NCBI RefSeq assembly: GCF_019266065.1
Contig: NZ_LPNR01000132.1
Coordinates: 62,001-126,000, forward strand
Direction: 5' to 3'
Length of the DNA: 64,000 bases
DNA from: Nocardia sp. MH4
GTDB taxonomy: Bacteria > Actinomycetota > Actinomycetes > Mycobacteriales > Mycobacteriaceae
Positions 42,513-51,503 of this stretch are shown piece after piece. The notes beneath the pieces were generated by a model. That model was given only the letters and a program-made list of their open reading frames with translations, searched no databases and had not been told where the DNA came from. The translations under genes were made by a program, and so were the position numbers. Positions within the stretch are counted from its first letter, which is position 1, and every line of letters starts with the position of its first letter.

Positions 42513-43361
42513 TCAGCCGAGGAGGGCGCGCAACGCCTCGGCGGGCGGGGTCACCGGGCGGCCGAGGAGCTTGGCCAGGTCGCCCGTGCGGACCTCGAGC
42601 AGGCCGTCGGCGATGCCCGAGTCGGCATCGGCCAGCGCCGCGGCCACCGGCTCGGGCAGGCCCGCCTGGCGCAGGACCGCCGCGTAGTCGGCTTCGGTCA
42701 GGTTTTCGTAGCGCACCGGCGTGCCGGCGACCTCGGTGAGTACGGCGGCGATGTCGGCACCGGTCAGGGCGTCGTCCCCGCCGAGCTCGTAGACGCGGCC
42801 CTCGTGGCCGTCGGTGGTGAGCACGACCGCCGCCGCCTCGGCGTAGTCGGCACGCGGGGCACCGGAGACCTTGCCCTCGCCCGAGGCGCCGGCGAGCACA
42901 CCGGTCTGCACGGCATGCGCGGCGCCGGCGGCGTAGTTCTCCCAGTACCAACTGTTGCGCAGCAGGACGGTCGGTACCGACGCGGTGGCGAGCACCTCCT
43001 CGGTGCCCCGATGCTCCTGCGCCAGGATCATCCGGTTGTCGGTCGCGACGGGGATGCTGGTGTAGGCGAGCAGCTGGACACCCGCGCGCTCGGCGGCCCG
43101 GATGACAGTGGTGTGCTGGGCGACCCGGGCGCCGAATTCGTTACCCGAGACCAGCAGCAACCGGTCGACACCGGCCAGCGCGGCATCGAGTGCTGCGGAA
43201 TCGTCATAACTCGCCTGCCGGACCTGCGCACCACGTTCGGCCAGGTCGGCGACCTTGGCGGGATCGCGCACGATCGCCACCGGCTGTTCGCCCGCCGCCA
43301 GCAGGGCCTCGACGACGAGCCTGCCCAGCTGTCCACTCGCTCCGGTCACCGCAACAGTCAT
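42513..43361 (-). CDS. NmrA/QorB-like NAD(P)H quinone oxidoreductase
   Basis: A 282-residue atypical short-chain dehydrogenase. TVAVTGASGQLGRLVVEALL binds NAD(P); the YxxxK catalytic pair is not present, as in NmrA and QorB. LLRNSWYWENY and GAPRADYAEAAA are QorB hallmarks. It is divergent from an HxlR gene with an operator between, the same arrangement as qorA-qorR systems, suggesting induction by quinones or thiol stress. Confidence 0.85.
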   Translation of the reverse strand: MTVAVTGASGQLGRLVVEALLAAGEQPVAIVRDPAKVADLAERGAQVRQASYDDSAALDAALAGVDRLLLVSGNEFGARVAQHTTVIRAAERAGVQLLAYTSIPVATDNRMILAQEHRGTEEVLATASVPTVLLRNSWYWENYAAGAAHAVQTGVLAGASGEGKVSGAPRADYAEAAAVVLTTDGHEGRVYELGGDDALTGADIAAVLTEVAGTPVRYENLTEADYAAVLRQAGLPEPVAAALADADSGIADGLLEVRTGDLAKLLGRPVTPPAEALRALLG

Positions 43362-43392
43362 GATCTTCCTCCAGGGTTTGTACCGATTTTGA

Positions 43393-43415
43393 AGTACTAA
43401 CTATTCGTAAGCACT
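43393..43415. promoter_or_regulatory. HxlR/QorR-type operator
   Basis: AGTACTAAC-tattc-GTAAGCACT, matching at 7 of 9 arm positions, lies between the divergent quinone reductase and HxlR genes. Its arms follow the same GTACnnAC theme as the operator at 12418-12439. Confidence 0.6.
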
Positions 43416-43460
43416 ATGCATTCCGCAGGCACTCTGGTCAAGGGCGGTACGATCGGCAGC

Positions 43461-43880
43461 ATGAGCACGCAGCCCCCGTCGACCGACGACGATCAGGCGC
43501 TGGAAGCCGACGTCTTCGCGCGCAACTGCGAGTCGCGGCCGGTGCTCCAGAATGTCGCCAGCCGGTGGGGCGTGCTGGCCCTGGTGGCACTACGCGAAGG
43601 CCCCTACCGATTCAGCGCGCTGCGCAGGCGCGTCGACGGCGTGAGCGAACGGATGCTGTCGCAGACCCTGCAGACCCTCGAACGCGACGGCATGGTGCAT
43701 CGCGAGGTGCTCGAGGCCATTCCGCCGCGCGTGGAGTACACGCTGACCGAGCTCGGCGCGCAGGTCGCCGAGCGCTTGGAGTCGCTGATCGTGGTCCTGG
43801 AGACCAACATGGACACGGTCCGCGAAGCCCAGGCGAGCTACCACCGATCCGCCGTTCCGCGGACCCAGGCCGATCGCTAG
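43461..43880 (+). CDS. HxlR-family regulator (QorR-like)
   Basis: A 139-residue winged-helix regulator: FARNCESRPVLQNVASRWGV with the single N-terminal Cys, RFSALRRRVDGVSERMLSQTLQ recognition helix, RVEYTLTELGAQV wing. The Cys near residue 25 is the redox-sensing position in QorR-type repressors. ATG 43461 is preferred over the upstream in-frame ATG 43416, which lies immediately beside the operator. Probably represses the divergent NmrA-type gene. Confidence 0.87.
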   Translation: MSTQPPSTDDDQALEADVFARNCESRPVLQNVASRWGVLALVALREGPYRFSALRRRVDGVSERMLSQTLQTLERDGMVHREVLEAIPPRVEYTLTELGAQVAERLESLIVVLETNMDTVREAQASYHRSAVPRTQADR

Positions 43881-43937
43881 GCCCGGCGCGATTCGCGGCG
43901 GCGCGTGCCGAGTCGGAGTGCGCCTGTCCCCGGCGAG

Positions 43938-44660
43938 TCAGCCGTGGTCGCGCCGGAGCAGCTCGGAGACGGTCGTGAATTCGTAGCCTCGGGAGCGCAG
44001 GCCGGTGACGATCTCGGGGAGCGCGGCGGCGGATTCGCGCCCGTGCATGACGTGCAGCAGCACGACCGAGCCGGGCCGAGTCCGGGCCAGGGTGTCGGCG
44101 ACGACGTCCGCACGGCTCGCGCCACCCGCGGAGTCGGGCTCGACATCCCAGGTCACGGTGGTGCGGTCGTGCTCGGCGAGGTAACTGGGGAGCGCCCAGA
44201 GCTTCTTGCCGTAGGGCGGCCGGAAGGTGATCGGGCCCTGGTAGCCGGTGCGGCGGATCTCGGCGTCGGTGCGCTCGATCTCCTCGCGCACGGTGTCACC
44301 GGAGACCAGCACCATGCGGCGATGCGTATAGGAGTGATTGCCGATCTCGTGGCCCGCCGCGGCGATCGCCGCGCCGTATTCGGGGTGGGCGGCCAGGTCT
44401 TCCCCGACCAGGTAGAACGTGGCCGGGACCCGCGATTCGGCGAGCACGCGCAGGATCTCGGGCGTGCGTTCGGTCGGCCCGTCGTCGAAGGTCAGGGCGA
44501 CCAGTTTCTCGTCGGTGTCGACGCGATCGACCAATCGTCCCGTCAACTGGTAGGTCCGCGAATTCATCAGCACATACAGCCCGCCGACCACCACCAGCAG
44601 TACCGCGACGACCGCTGCCCCGCCGATCAACCACTTACGCACACAAGCTGTATACCGCAC
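43938..44660 (-). CDS. Membrane-anchored polysaccharide deacetylase (NodB fold)
   Basis: A 240-residue protein with an N-terminal anchor (residues about 8-32, VRKWLIGGAAVVAVLLVVVGGLYVL) and an external NodB domain. All motifs are intact: TFDDGPTE (catalytic and metal Asp), GNHSYTHRRM (two metal His), RPPYG and LLHVMHG. It probably deacetylates peptidoglycan or another wall glycan. Start GTG 44660; GTG 44642 is a possible alternative. It differs from the cytoplasmic PuuE homologue at 4873-5778. Confidence 0.87.
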   Translation of the reverse strand: MRYTACVRKWLIGGAAVVAVLLVVVGGLYVLMNSRTYQLTGRLVDRVDTDEKLVALTFDDGPTERTPEILRVLAESRVPATFYLVGEDLAAHPEYGAAIAAAGHEIGNHSYTHRRMVLVSGDTVREEIERTDAEIRRTGYQGPITFRPPYGKKLWALPSYLAEHDRTTVTWDVEPDSAGGASRADVVADTLARTRPGSVVLLHVMHGRESAAALPEIVTGLRSRGYEFTTVSELLRRDHG

Positions 44661-44756
44661 GAGGGGAACCCGGCGACAGACGAACGCGAGAACATGGATG
44701 ACTCACCGGGCACGGGCTGACCCGTCCCGGCAAGCATCCTCGGCCACTCCGTACAG

Positions 44757-45251
44757 CTACTCGATCACCTGCGTGATGTCGCCCGGGTTCAGGTAGTCGA
44801 AGAAGCGGTGGGCGCCGTCCTCGGTCATGCGCACACAACCGTGCGACTTCGAATTCACCGGGCCGACATGGAATGCCATGTCACCGTTGAAGAAGGTGGC
44901 CCAGCGCATCGGCGCGTTGTGCATCGTGCTCCAGTGGAATTCCCGCTTGAAGGAAATCCGGGTGACCGCGGGCGGAGTTTCGTATCCGGCCATACCGTGC
45001 GAAATCGGCGTCGGGCCGAAGATCACCCGGCCGTTGTCGACCAGCCACGCTTCGTTCGTCGACAGCCGCATGCACGCCCTCGCCTCGACCACCGGGCACG
45101 GCGACGCCGTCGGGACGACGGCGGGAACACCGGGAAGATCGGGGCCACCGGGGAAAAGCGGTTCGGCCACCGCGGGCGCCATGGTTCCGAATCCGGCCAC
45201 CGCTACCACTGCCGCCGCACGAGCTACCCAACCGAGAATGCGCTTGCTCAT
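44757..45251 (-). CDS. Secreted L,D-transpeptidase (YkuD domain)
   Basis: A 164-residue exported protein: signal peptide (MSKRILGW..., cut after VA-EP), then a compact YkuD domain with the catalytic signature HVGPVNSKSHGCVRM containing the nucleophile Cys. It would form 3-3 cross-links or attach proteins to peptidoglycan. At about 135 mature residues it lacks the Ig-like domain of mycobacterial LdtMt2. ATG 45251 is used; the open frame further upstream to 45386 is not protein-like. Confidence 0.85.
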   Translation of the reverse strand: MSKRILGWVARAAAVVAVAGFGTMAPAVAEPLFPGGPDLPGVPAVVPTASPCPVVEARACMRLSTNEAWLVDNGRVIFGPTPISHGMAGYETPPAVTRISFKREFHWSTMHNAPMRWATFFNGDMAFHVGPVNSKSHGCVRMTEDGAHRFFDYLNPGDITQVIE

Positions 45252-45563
45252 CGAATCCGTTGCCTCTCTGTCCGCCTCCCCGCGACTCTTGCCGGTGGTC
45301 GGCAGGTCGAACAGCCAGGGTGCCGGGCTGGCGGTCACGAGGAAGTCAGCTAGTGGGCGTGCCCGGCGAGTTACCCATGTACTCACGAGATCAGGTGTAG
45401 CGACTATCGAGCGAACGAAGAACTACACGGATCATCGTGGACAGCATCCCCATTCGCCAAATCAACGCCCGTAATTTTGGCCGAAAAGAAATACACGCAA
45501 TTCGTGTCGCGGACACGACCGAGGGGCGGTCGCCCGGCGACCGCCCCTCGTGTCTTCGATGAA
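45252..45563. other. Gap between L,D-transpeptidase and lpd
   Basis: This 312-base gap has no convincing gene. It contains the lpd terminator (45520-45550) and, from about 45380 to 45510, an AT-richer stretch that probably holds the L,D-transpeptidase promoter. I saw no clear operator. Confidence 0.5.
45520..45550 (-). terminator. lpd terminator hairpin
   Basis: CGAGGGGCGGTCGCC and GGCGACCGCCCCTCG form a perfect 15-bp inverted repeat with almost no loop, starting 14 bases past the lpd stop codon. Confidence 0.8.
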
Positions 45564-46967
45564 TCAGAAGTTGATCATGTGGCCGGCGAGGCCGTGGATC
45601 GCTTCCTGCAGCGCTTCGCTGAGCGTCGGGTGGGTGTGCACGTTGCGCGCGAGCTCGTTGACCGTGAGATCCCACTTCTGGGCCAGGGTCAGCTCGGGCA
45701 GCAGCTCCGAGACGTCGGGGCCGATGAGGTGGCCGCCGATGAGCTCGCCGTGGGTGTTGTCGGCGATCAGCTTCACGAAACCGGTCGGGTCGGCCAGGCC
45801 GTGCGCCTTGCCGTTGGCGGTGAACGGGAAGGTCGCGACCTTCACGTCGTAGCCCTCGTCGAGGGCCTGCTGCTCGGTGAGACCGAAGCTGGCGACCTGC
45901 GGCTGGCAGAAGGTGGCGCGCGGCATCATCCGGTAGTCGCCCAGGGTCAGCGTCTCGGCGCCGGCGATGGTCTCGGCGGCGACCACACCCTGCGCCTCGG
46001 CGACGTGCGCGAGCTGGAGCTTGGCGGTGACGTCACCGATCGCGTAGATGTGCGGCACGTTGGTGCGCATGTTGTCGTCGATCGCGATGGCGCCACGGTC
46101 GGTGAGGGCGACACCGGTGGTCTCCAGGCCGTAGCCATCGACGCGCGGCGCGAAGCCGACGGCCTGCAGCACCTTGTCGACGGTGACGGTCTCGATCGCG
46201 CCGGACTTGTTGTCCTTGATCTGGACGGTGACCTTGGAGCCGTCGTCGTCGATCGACTGCACGGCGGCACCGGTGGTGATGGTGACGCCGAGCTTCTTGT
46301 ACTGCTTGGTGATCTCCTTGGAGACGTCGATGTCCTCGTTGGGCAGCGCGCGGTCGAGGAATTCCACGATCCGCACGTCGACGCCGTAGTTCTTGAGGAC
46401 GTAGGCGAACTCCATGCCGATCGCACCCGCGCCGACGATCAGGATCGAGCCGGGCAGCTCACGGGTGAGGATCTGCTCCTCGTAGGTCACCACGTTGGCC
46501 GAGAGCTGGGTGCCCGGCAGCAGCTTGGTGGTGGTGCCGGTGGCGATGATGACGTTGTCGAACGTGATCGTCTCGGTGCCGCCCTTGGTCAGGGCCACAT
46601 CGAGCGAGTTCGGGCCGGTGAAGGTACCGAGACCGTCGAACTCGTCGATCTTGTTCTTCTTCATCAGGAAGTGCACGCCCTTGACGCGCCCGTCGGCCAC
46701 CTTGCGGCTGCGATCGAAGGCGGCGCCGAAGTCGAAGCTGACCTCACCGGAGATGCCGAAGGTCTTGGCTTCCTTGTGGAAGATATGGGCCAGTTCGGCG
46801 TTGCGCAGCAGTGCCTTGGACGGGATGCAGCCCACGTTCAGGCACACGCCACCCCAGTATTTCTGCTCGACAATCGCTGTTCGCAGGCCGAGTTGAGCGG
46901 CACGGATCGCGGCGACGTATCCGCCGGGACCAGCGCCGAGAACGACGACATCGTAGTGGGAAGTCAC
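45564..46967 (-). CDS. lpd: Dihydrolipoyl dehydrogenase
   Basis: A 467-residue FAD disulphide oxidoreductase, the E3 component of pyruvate and 2-oxoglutarate dehydrogenases and, in mycobacteria, of the peroxynitrite reductase system. Visible are VVVLGAGPGGYVAAIRAAQLG (FAD), GGVCLNVGCIPSKALL (redox Cys pair), ILIVGAGAIGMEFA (NAD), and HTHPTLSEALQEA (catalytic His/Glu). Start GTG 46967. It corresponds to LpdC (Rv0462), which also sits near ramB and icl1 in M. tuberculosis. Confidence 0.96.
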   Translation of the reverse strand: MTSHYDVVVLGAGPGGYVAAIRAAQLGLRTAIVEQKYWGGVCLNVGCIPSKALLRNAELAHIFHKEAKTFGISGEVSFDFGAAFDRSRKVADGRVKGVHFLMKKNKIDEFDGLGTFTGPNSLDVALTKGGTETITFDNVIIATGTTTKLLPGTQLSANVVTYEEQILTRELPGSILIVGAGAIGMEFAYVLKNYGVDVRIVEFLDRALPNEDIDVSKEITKQYKKLGVTITTGAAVQSIDDDGSKVTVQIKDNKSGAIETVTVDKVLQAVGFAPRVDGYGLETTGVALTDRGAIAIDDNMRTNVPHIYAIGDVTAKLQLAHVAEAQGVVAAETIAGAETLTLGDYRMMPRATFCQPQVASFGLTEQQALDEGYDVKVATFPFTANGKAHGLADPTGFVKLIADNTHGELIGGHLIGPDVSELLPELTLAQKWDLTVNELARNVHTHPTLSEALQEAIHGLAGHMINF

Positions 46968-47042
46968 GACCCCGAGCCTAACTCTGTTTCGGGGAGTTCA
47001 CCCACCCGTCCCCCACTTAGGTGAGGTGCGCGCGAGCGGGCG

Positions 47043-47486
47043 CTACGGACCGCCGAGCACCTTGCGCAACGTGTCGGCCACGGCCGCGAGCTCGGCGGCG
47101 CTCACGTGGGCCCCGAGCCTGCGTTCGATGCCGGCGAGGTAGTGCGGCGCGGCCTCGCGGAACCGCTGCCTGCCGAGGTCGGAGATGGCCACCAGCGCGG
47201 ACCTGCCGTCGTCGGGGTTGGTCTCGCGGCGCAGCAGGCCGTCGGCTTCCAGCTCGGCGACGAGGCGACTCACCCTGGTCCGGCTGAGGACGACCTTGTC
47301 GCCCAGATCGCTCATCCGCATCGGCCCGGCCGCGTCGAGTTCGAGCAGCACGTCGTACCAGGTCAGCGGCAAGCCGGTGGCTTTGCGGAGTTCGGCGTCG
47401 AGTTCGGGGACGAACGCCGCGTGCACCTGCAACAGCGCCGCCCACGCGGCGACCGCGGGACGACGGGACGGCTGATCGTTCGGCAC
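47043..47486 (-). CDS. MarR-family regulator
   Basis: A 147-residue MarR protein. AAGPMRMSDLGDKVVLSRTRVSRLVAELEADGLL is the winged helix, with NPDDGRSALVAI as the wing. Start GTG 47486. Two palindromic GTGCGCAC-type sites lie between it and the divergent rhodanese gene, so it likely represses both. No sensor Cys is visible, arguing against simple thiol sensing. Confidence 0.87.
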   Translation of the reverse strand: MPNDQPSRRPAVAAWAALLQVHAAFVPELDAELRKATGLPLTWYDVLLELDAAGPMRMSDLGDKVVLSRTRVSRLVAELEADGLLRRETNPDDGRSALVAISDLGRQRFREAAPHYLAGIERRLGAHVSAAELAAVADTLRKVLGGP

Positions 47487-47503
47487 CGGACCAGTCTACC
47501 CAC

Positions 47504-47541
47504 TTGCGTGCGTGCGCACACAACTAGTAGCGTGTGCACGC
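47504..47541. promoter_or_regulatory. Tandem MarR operators
   Basis: TTGCGTGCGTGCGCACACAA (47504-47523) and GCGTGTGCACGC (47530-47541) are two near-perfect palindromes sharing the GTGTGC/GCACAC theme in the short gap between marR and the rhodanese gene. Confidence 0.6.
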
Positions 47542-47576
47542 ACATAAATTTCCTTCGAACAACCGAGGTGGACCCC

Positions 47577-47906
47577 ATGACCGCACTCATCACCCGCGAC
47601 GAACTGGCCGCGGCGATCGAGTCGAACACCGTGACCGTGCTCGACGCACTCGGCCCGGAGTACTACGCCAAGGCGCACCTGCCCGGCGCGCTCAACCTGA
47701 TCGCCGACGATGTCGCCGACCGCGCCCCCGAACTCCTGCCGGACCGCGACGCGGCGGTCGTCGTCTACTGCTCGAACGCCGGGTGCGGCAACAGCCAGGT
47801 CGTCGCGAGCGAGCTGGAAGCCCTCGGCTACACCGATGTCCGCAAGTACCGCGAAGGCATCCAGGACTGGTCCGAGGCGGGCCTGCCGATCGAAACGTCG
47901 GCCTGA
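47577..47906 (+). CDS. Single-domain rhodanese-like protein
   Basis: A 109-residue rhodanese-fold protein. AHLPGALNLIADDV is the usual CH2B region and VVYCSNAGCGNSQVVASEL the active-site loop with catalytic Cys. The six-residue loop (CSNAGC) carries a second Cys, found in some persulphide-handling rhodaneses. GAGGTGG precedes ATG 47577. It is controlled with the divergent MarR gene, suggesting a stress-induced sulphur-transfer role. Confidence 0.9.
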   Translation: MTALITRDELAAAIESNTVTVLDALGPEYYAKAHLPGALNLIADDVADRAPELLPDRDAAVVVYCSNAGCGNSQVVASELEALGYTDVRKYREGIQDWSEAGLPIETSA

Positions 47907-47961
47907 CCGCTCGCGCCACAGCCTTCCACCGCCCGACCAGCGGCCCGCCGACGGCGAGCCG

Positions 47962-48864
47962 CTAGTCGGGCTCGCCGGGCCGCAGCGCCTTGCCGATCTC
48001 GTCGGCGAGCAGGAAACCGGCCAGGCCGTGCCCGTGCTTCTCCCGGCGCACCAGCGAGATGATGTTGACGTCGAAGGCGTCGCGCACCTGCCGGAAGGCC
48101 AGGCGGCCGTCCCGGAGTTCCTCGGCGATGTCGAACTCACTGAGGAAGGCGATCGCCTCGCCGGACATCGCCAGCCGCTTCATCGTCTCGATCGAATTGG
48201 TGTGGAACGCGGGCTGGATATCGAGACCGGCGTTGGCGAAGGCCTCGGCGACGATCCCGTGGATCACCATGGCACGGTCGGCGAAGATCAGCGGAAACGG
48301 AGTGCACTGCGCGAGCGGGATCGTCTCCATCGGGGCCAGCGGATGATGCGGCGAGACAACGACTCCGAGCCGCGTGTTCATCTGCCAGCAGACCTCGAGC
48401 TGCGCCGACGGCGGGATATTGAAGCCGAGGCCGAGGTCTGCCTCACTGTTCTCGATGGCCTGCACGATGTCGAGGGTCGACATGGTGCGGATCGAGATCC
48501 GGACCTGCGGATGCCGGGCGCGAAACGTCGTGGCCGCGGTGGCCACGACACTGCTGGCCAGGCCGGTCATGGTGGCGATCACGACCTCCCCGCTGCCGAG
48601 CGCGCGCAGATCACGGATGTCGGCCACGGTCTCGCGGTATTGCCGCAGCGTCTGCCGGATGTGCACGAGCAGCGCCTCGCCCGCCGGGGTGAGCCGCATG
48701 CCGCGCGGCAGCCGTTCGAACAGCGGCTGGTCGAGTTCGGCCTCCAGCAGCAGGATCTGCCGATTGATCGCCGACGGCGCGACATGGAGCCGGGCGCCGG
48801 CCGCGCGAATGGACCCGAGCCGCGCCACTTCGTCGATGTACTGCAGCAATCGTGAATGGAGCAC
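47962..48864 (-). CDS. LysR-family regulator
   Basis: A 300-residue LysR protein: N-terminal helix-turn-helix (LQYIDEVARLGSIRAAGARLHVAPSAINRQI) and an effector-binding domain. GTG 48864 is selected because AGGAGG lies 5 bases upstream; GTG 48870 would put that site directly against the start codon. It is divergent from the adenine-deaminase-like gene, 135 bases away, and is the presumptive activator of the amidohydrolase-membrane protein pair. Confidence 0.9.
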   Translation of the reverse strand: MLHSRLLQYIDEVARLGSIRAAGARLHVAPSAINRQILLLEAELDQPLFERLPRGMRLTPAGEALLVHIRQTLRQYRETVADIRDLRALGSGEVVIATMTGLASSVVATAATTFRARHPQVRISIRTMSTLDIVQAIENSEADLGLGFNIPPSAQLEVCWQMNTRLGVVVSPHHPLAPMETIPLAQCTPFPLIFADRAMVIHGIVAEAFANAGLDIQPAFHTNSIETMKRLAMSGEAIAFLSEFDIAEELRDGRLAFRQVRDAFDVNIISLVRREKHGHGLAGFLLADEIGKALRPGEPD

Positions 48865-48999
48865 CGCCACCTCCTGGAATTAGTGTACGAAAATTTAGTA
48901 CACCTCGTGCGAAAACGAATGCTTGTGGGCAACGGTGCTGATCACGTCCAATCGATACAGGCGCAGCGACAGTGCCGAAATATCGAGATGAGGACCGCC

Positions 49000-50766
49000 A
49001 TGCCCCAGCAGAATTCGACGACCGAGGCCCCTTTCCCGGGCGCCGCCGAGGTTTCCGCCCACGACGATCACGTCCGCACGATCTTCGCCATCCTGGCAGG
49101 CGAGCAGGAAGCGGACCTGCTGCTGCGCAATCTGCACATCCTCGACGTGCACAGCGAATCCGTCTATCCCGGTTCGCTGCTGGTCCACGGGGAACGCATC
49201 ATCGCACTGAACCCCGACGAGTCGATCGTGCGCTATCGCGAATCCTTCGACGGTGGCGGCCTTTACGCGATTCCTGGCCTGATCGACTCGCACCTGCACT
49301 TCGAATCCCAGCTCGCGCATCCGGCGGCCTTCGGCGAGGCGATCGTGCCGAGCGGCACGACCACGGTCTTCGGCGAGACCCTCGATTTCGCCAGCGCGGC
49401 GGGCGACGAAGCGGTCGACGCCGCCCGGGCGCTGTTCGCCGACCACGACAAACTCCCCTACCGGCTCTACGCTTTCGCGCCGGGGAAGAAGACCTCGCCG
49501 GAAGTCACCGAAGCGATGCTGGCGATGGATCCGGTCATCGGCCTCGGCGAACTGGCCCATCTGTCCTATATGACCGGCAACGCCGACGATTTCCGCAAGT
49601 CCGCGCTCGGCCGGGCGAACGCCGGATTCGTCAACTGCCACTGGGGCGTCACATCACTGCCGGACATGCTGCTCAATTACATGCCCGCGATCGGCGTCGA
49701 CAACAACCACGACGTCTGGAACGAAGCCGATATCGAGAAGAGCATTCGCTACGGCCTCAACACCCAGATCAAATTCGGCGTCGGTAGCCCGGAGGTCATT
49801 CGAACAATGTTGCGCGCCATCGTAAAACGGCACTGGCCCGCCGAGAACTTCCAGCTCTGCGCCGACAATATCTCGGTGGACCGGGTCCTGCGGCAGGGCC
49901 ATATCGACTGGGTCGTCTCCCTGGCCGTGGAGATGGGTATGCCGCCGATCAAGGCGATCAAGATGGGCACCCTCTACGCGGCGCGCTCGTTCCACAAGGA
50001 CCGCGATCTCGGCTCGCTGAGCCCGGGCCGCTTCGCCGACATCGTGCTCACCGACAGCCTCGCCACGATCAATCCGCGCTATGTCTTCAAGGGCGGCAAG
50101 CTGGTGGCCCGGGATCGGCGCCTGCTCGAGCCCGTCGGGATCGACTATTCGGTGCTGGCCAAGCGACCCAGGCCCGGCCTCGAGGGCCTGCGTGCCGAAC
50201 AGCTCGACCTCACCCCGATCGAGATCTCGGCGGACGGCACCCGGGCGAAGGTGCTGGTCTTCGACGTCTACGGGCGCGGGCATCGCAAGTTCGCGCAGGA
50301 GGTCTGGGTGCCGGTGCGCGACGGCGCGATCGTTCCCGAGCACGACGGGGTGCGGCTCAACCGGATCTCGATCGTGCAGCGCTACGCCGACGGCGCGCGC
50401 CACATCGTGAACGGGCTGTTCCAAGGCGTCTCGATCGAGCGCGGGGCGGTCTCGACCTTCTGGCCAGCGCCGTCGGCCTACTTCGTGGTCGTCGGATCCG
50501 ACAGCGCCGAGATGCGCGCGAACCTCCAGCAGCTCGACGGGCTGGTCGGCGGCTGTGTCGTCACCGACGAGCAGGAAGCGAAAGCCGTGCTGCCGCTGGA
50601 CTTCTATGGCGTCATGGCGGATATGGACCTGACCGAACTCGTCGAGGCGACCCGGTCGATCGACGAGGCGCTGGCGAAACTCGGCCATCACAACGAGGGC
50701 GAACCGGTCGTCAACAAGCTACTGACGCTGTTCATCTCGCTCGATCGCTTCGGCTTCATGAAATAG
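49000..50766 (+). CDS. Adenine deaminase-like amidohydrolase with altered C-terminal domain
   Basis: A 588-residue amidohydrolase with the two-domain plan of adenine deaminase (AdeC/Ade). Metal ligands are retained: SHLHFES (His98, His100), Glu184, His214 (NCHWG), His237 (NNHDVW) and Asp289 (CADN). The C-terminal domain is present, but the family's catalytic HDSHN stretch is replaced by GAVSTFWPAPSAY (about 482-494), and the substrate loop CPGLxGKxLNAY is replaced by a different sequence. A substrate other than adenine is therefore likely. ATG 49000 has GAGG; ATG 48988 is in frame. It is followed 31 bases later by a YczE-like membrane protein, probably its permease partner. Confidence 0.78.
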   Translation: MPQQNSTTEAPFPGAAEVSAHDDHVRTIFAILAGEQEADLLLRNLHILDVHSESVYPGSLLVHGERIIALNPDESIVRYRESFDGGGLYAIPGLIDSHLHFESQLAHPAAFGEAIVPSGTTTVFGETLDFASAAGDEAVDAARALFADHDKLPYRLYAFAPGKKTSPEVTEAMLAMDPVIGLGELAHLSYMTGNADDFRKSALGRANAGFVNCHWGVTSLPDMLLNYMPAIGVDNNHDVWNEADIEKSIRYGLNTQIKFGVGSPEVIRTMLRAIVKRHWPAENFQLCADNISVDRVLRQGHIDWVVSLAVEMGMPPIKAIKMGTLYAARSFHKDRDLGSLSPGRFADIVLTDSLATINPRYVFKGGKLVARDRRLLEPVGIDYSVLAKRPRPGLEGLRAEQLDLTPIEISADGTRAKVLVFDVYGRGHRKFAQEVWVPVRDGAIVPEHDGVRLNRISIVQRYADGARHIVNGLFQGVSIERGAVSTFWPAPSAYFVVVGSDSAEMRANLQQLDGLVGGCVVTDEQEAKAVLPLDFYGVMADMDLTELVEATRSIDEALAKLGHHNEGEPVVNKLLTLFISLDRFGFMK

Positions 50767-50797
50767 CGTCGGCTACCAGAGCAAGGGATCCACCGCT

Positions 50798-51502
50798 ATG
50801 CAGCACGACAACGACGCGGCAGTCATCGACAACGGGAACAAGGTGCGCCGCTGGATCACCTACGTCGCCGGAATCTATATCCTCACCCTCGGCCTCAGCC
50901 TGGCCATCAGGGCCGGGATCGGGATCTCCCCGCAGAGCAGCCTCACCCGCACGATGACGCTGGTGTTCACCCCGCTGAGCCAGGGCAACTACAACCTCAT
51001 CCTCGAGATCATCATGCTCGGCCTGACCTTCCTGGTCGGACCGAAGGCTTTCAAGGCGAGCTACCTGCTTTCGATGATCCCGGCGCTGGTGCTGGCACTG
51101 CTCCTCGACCTGAACCTGTGGCTCACCGAGTGGGTCCACCTGGAGCCGTACGCGGCCAACCTCGTCTTGCTGGTCTTCGCCGACGCGATGCTGGCGCTGG
51201 GCCTGTTCCTGATGATTCGCGCGAACCTGATCCTGATGCCGATCGACCTGTTCGTGAATACGATCCAGCAGCGGACGGGCCGCAAGTGGGGCAACATCAA
51301 GACCGTGTTCGACTGCACGCTGCTCGCGATCTCGGCGGGCATCGGGCTGATCTTCCTCGGCGCACCGCATTTCATTCGCGAGGGCACGATCATCAACGCG
51401 ATCCTCGTCGGCCAGTACGTGAAGGGGTACTTCTTCCTGTACGGGAAGGTCACGGCGCGCAAGCGCGCGGCCCAGCCGGTGCCGACGCCCGTCGCCGACT
51501 AG
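50798..51502 (+). CDS. YczE/YitT-like membrane protein
   Basis: A 234-residue protein with about five or six transmembrane helices (ITYVAGIYILTLGLSLAIRAGIGISPQSS; LILEIIMLGLTFLVG; YLLSMIPALVLALLLDLNLW; LVLLVFADAMLALGLFLM and others). GLSLAIRAGIGISPQ and NTIQQRTGRKWGNIKTVFD are typical of the YczE/YyaS/DUF6198 group, whose roles are unknown but which often lie beside catabolic or redox genes. Its position directly after the amidohydrolase suggests transport of substrate or product. Confidence 0.8.
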   Translation: MQHDNDAAVIDNGNKVRRWITYVAGIYILTLGLSLAIRAGIGISPQSSLTRTMTLVFTPLSQGNYNLILEIIMLGLTFLVGPKAFKASYLLSMIPALVLALLLDLNLWLTEWVHLEPYAANLVLLVFADAMLALGLFLMIRANLILMPIDLFVNTIQQRTGRKWGNIKTVFDCTLLAISAGIGLIFLGAPHFIREGTIINAILVGQYVKGYFFLYGKVTARKRAAQPVPTPVAD

Positions 51503-51503
51503 C

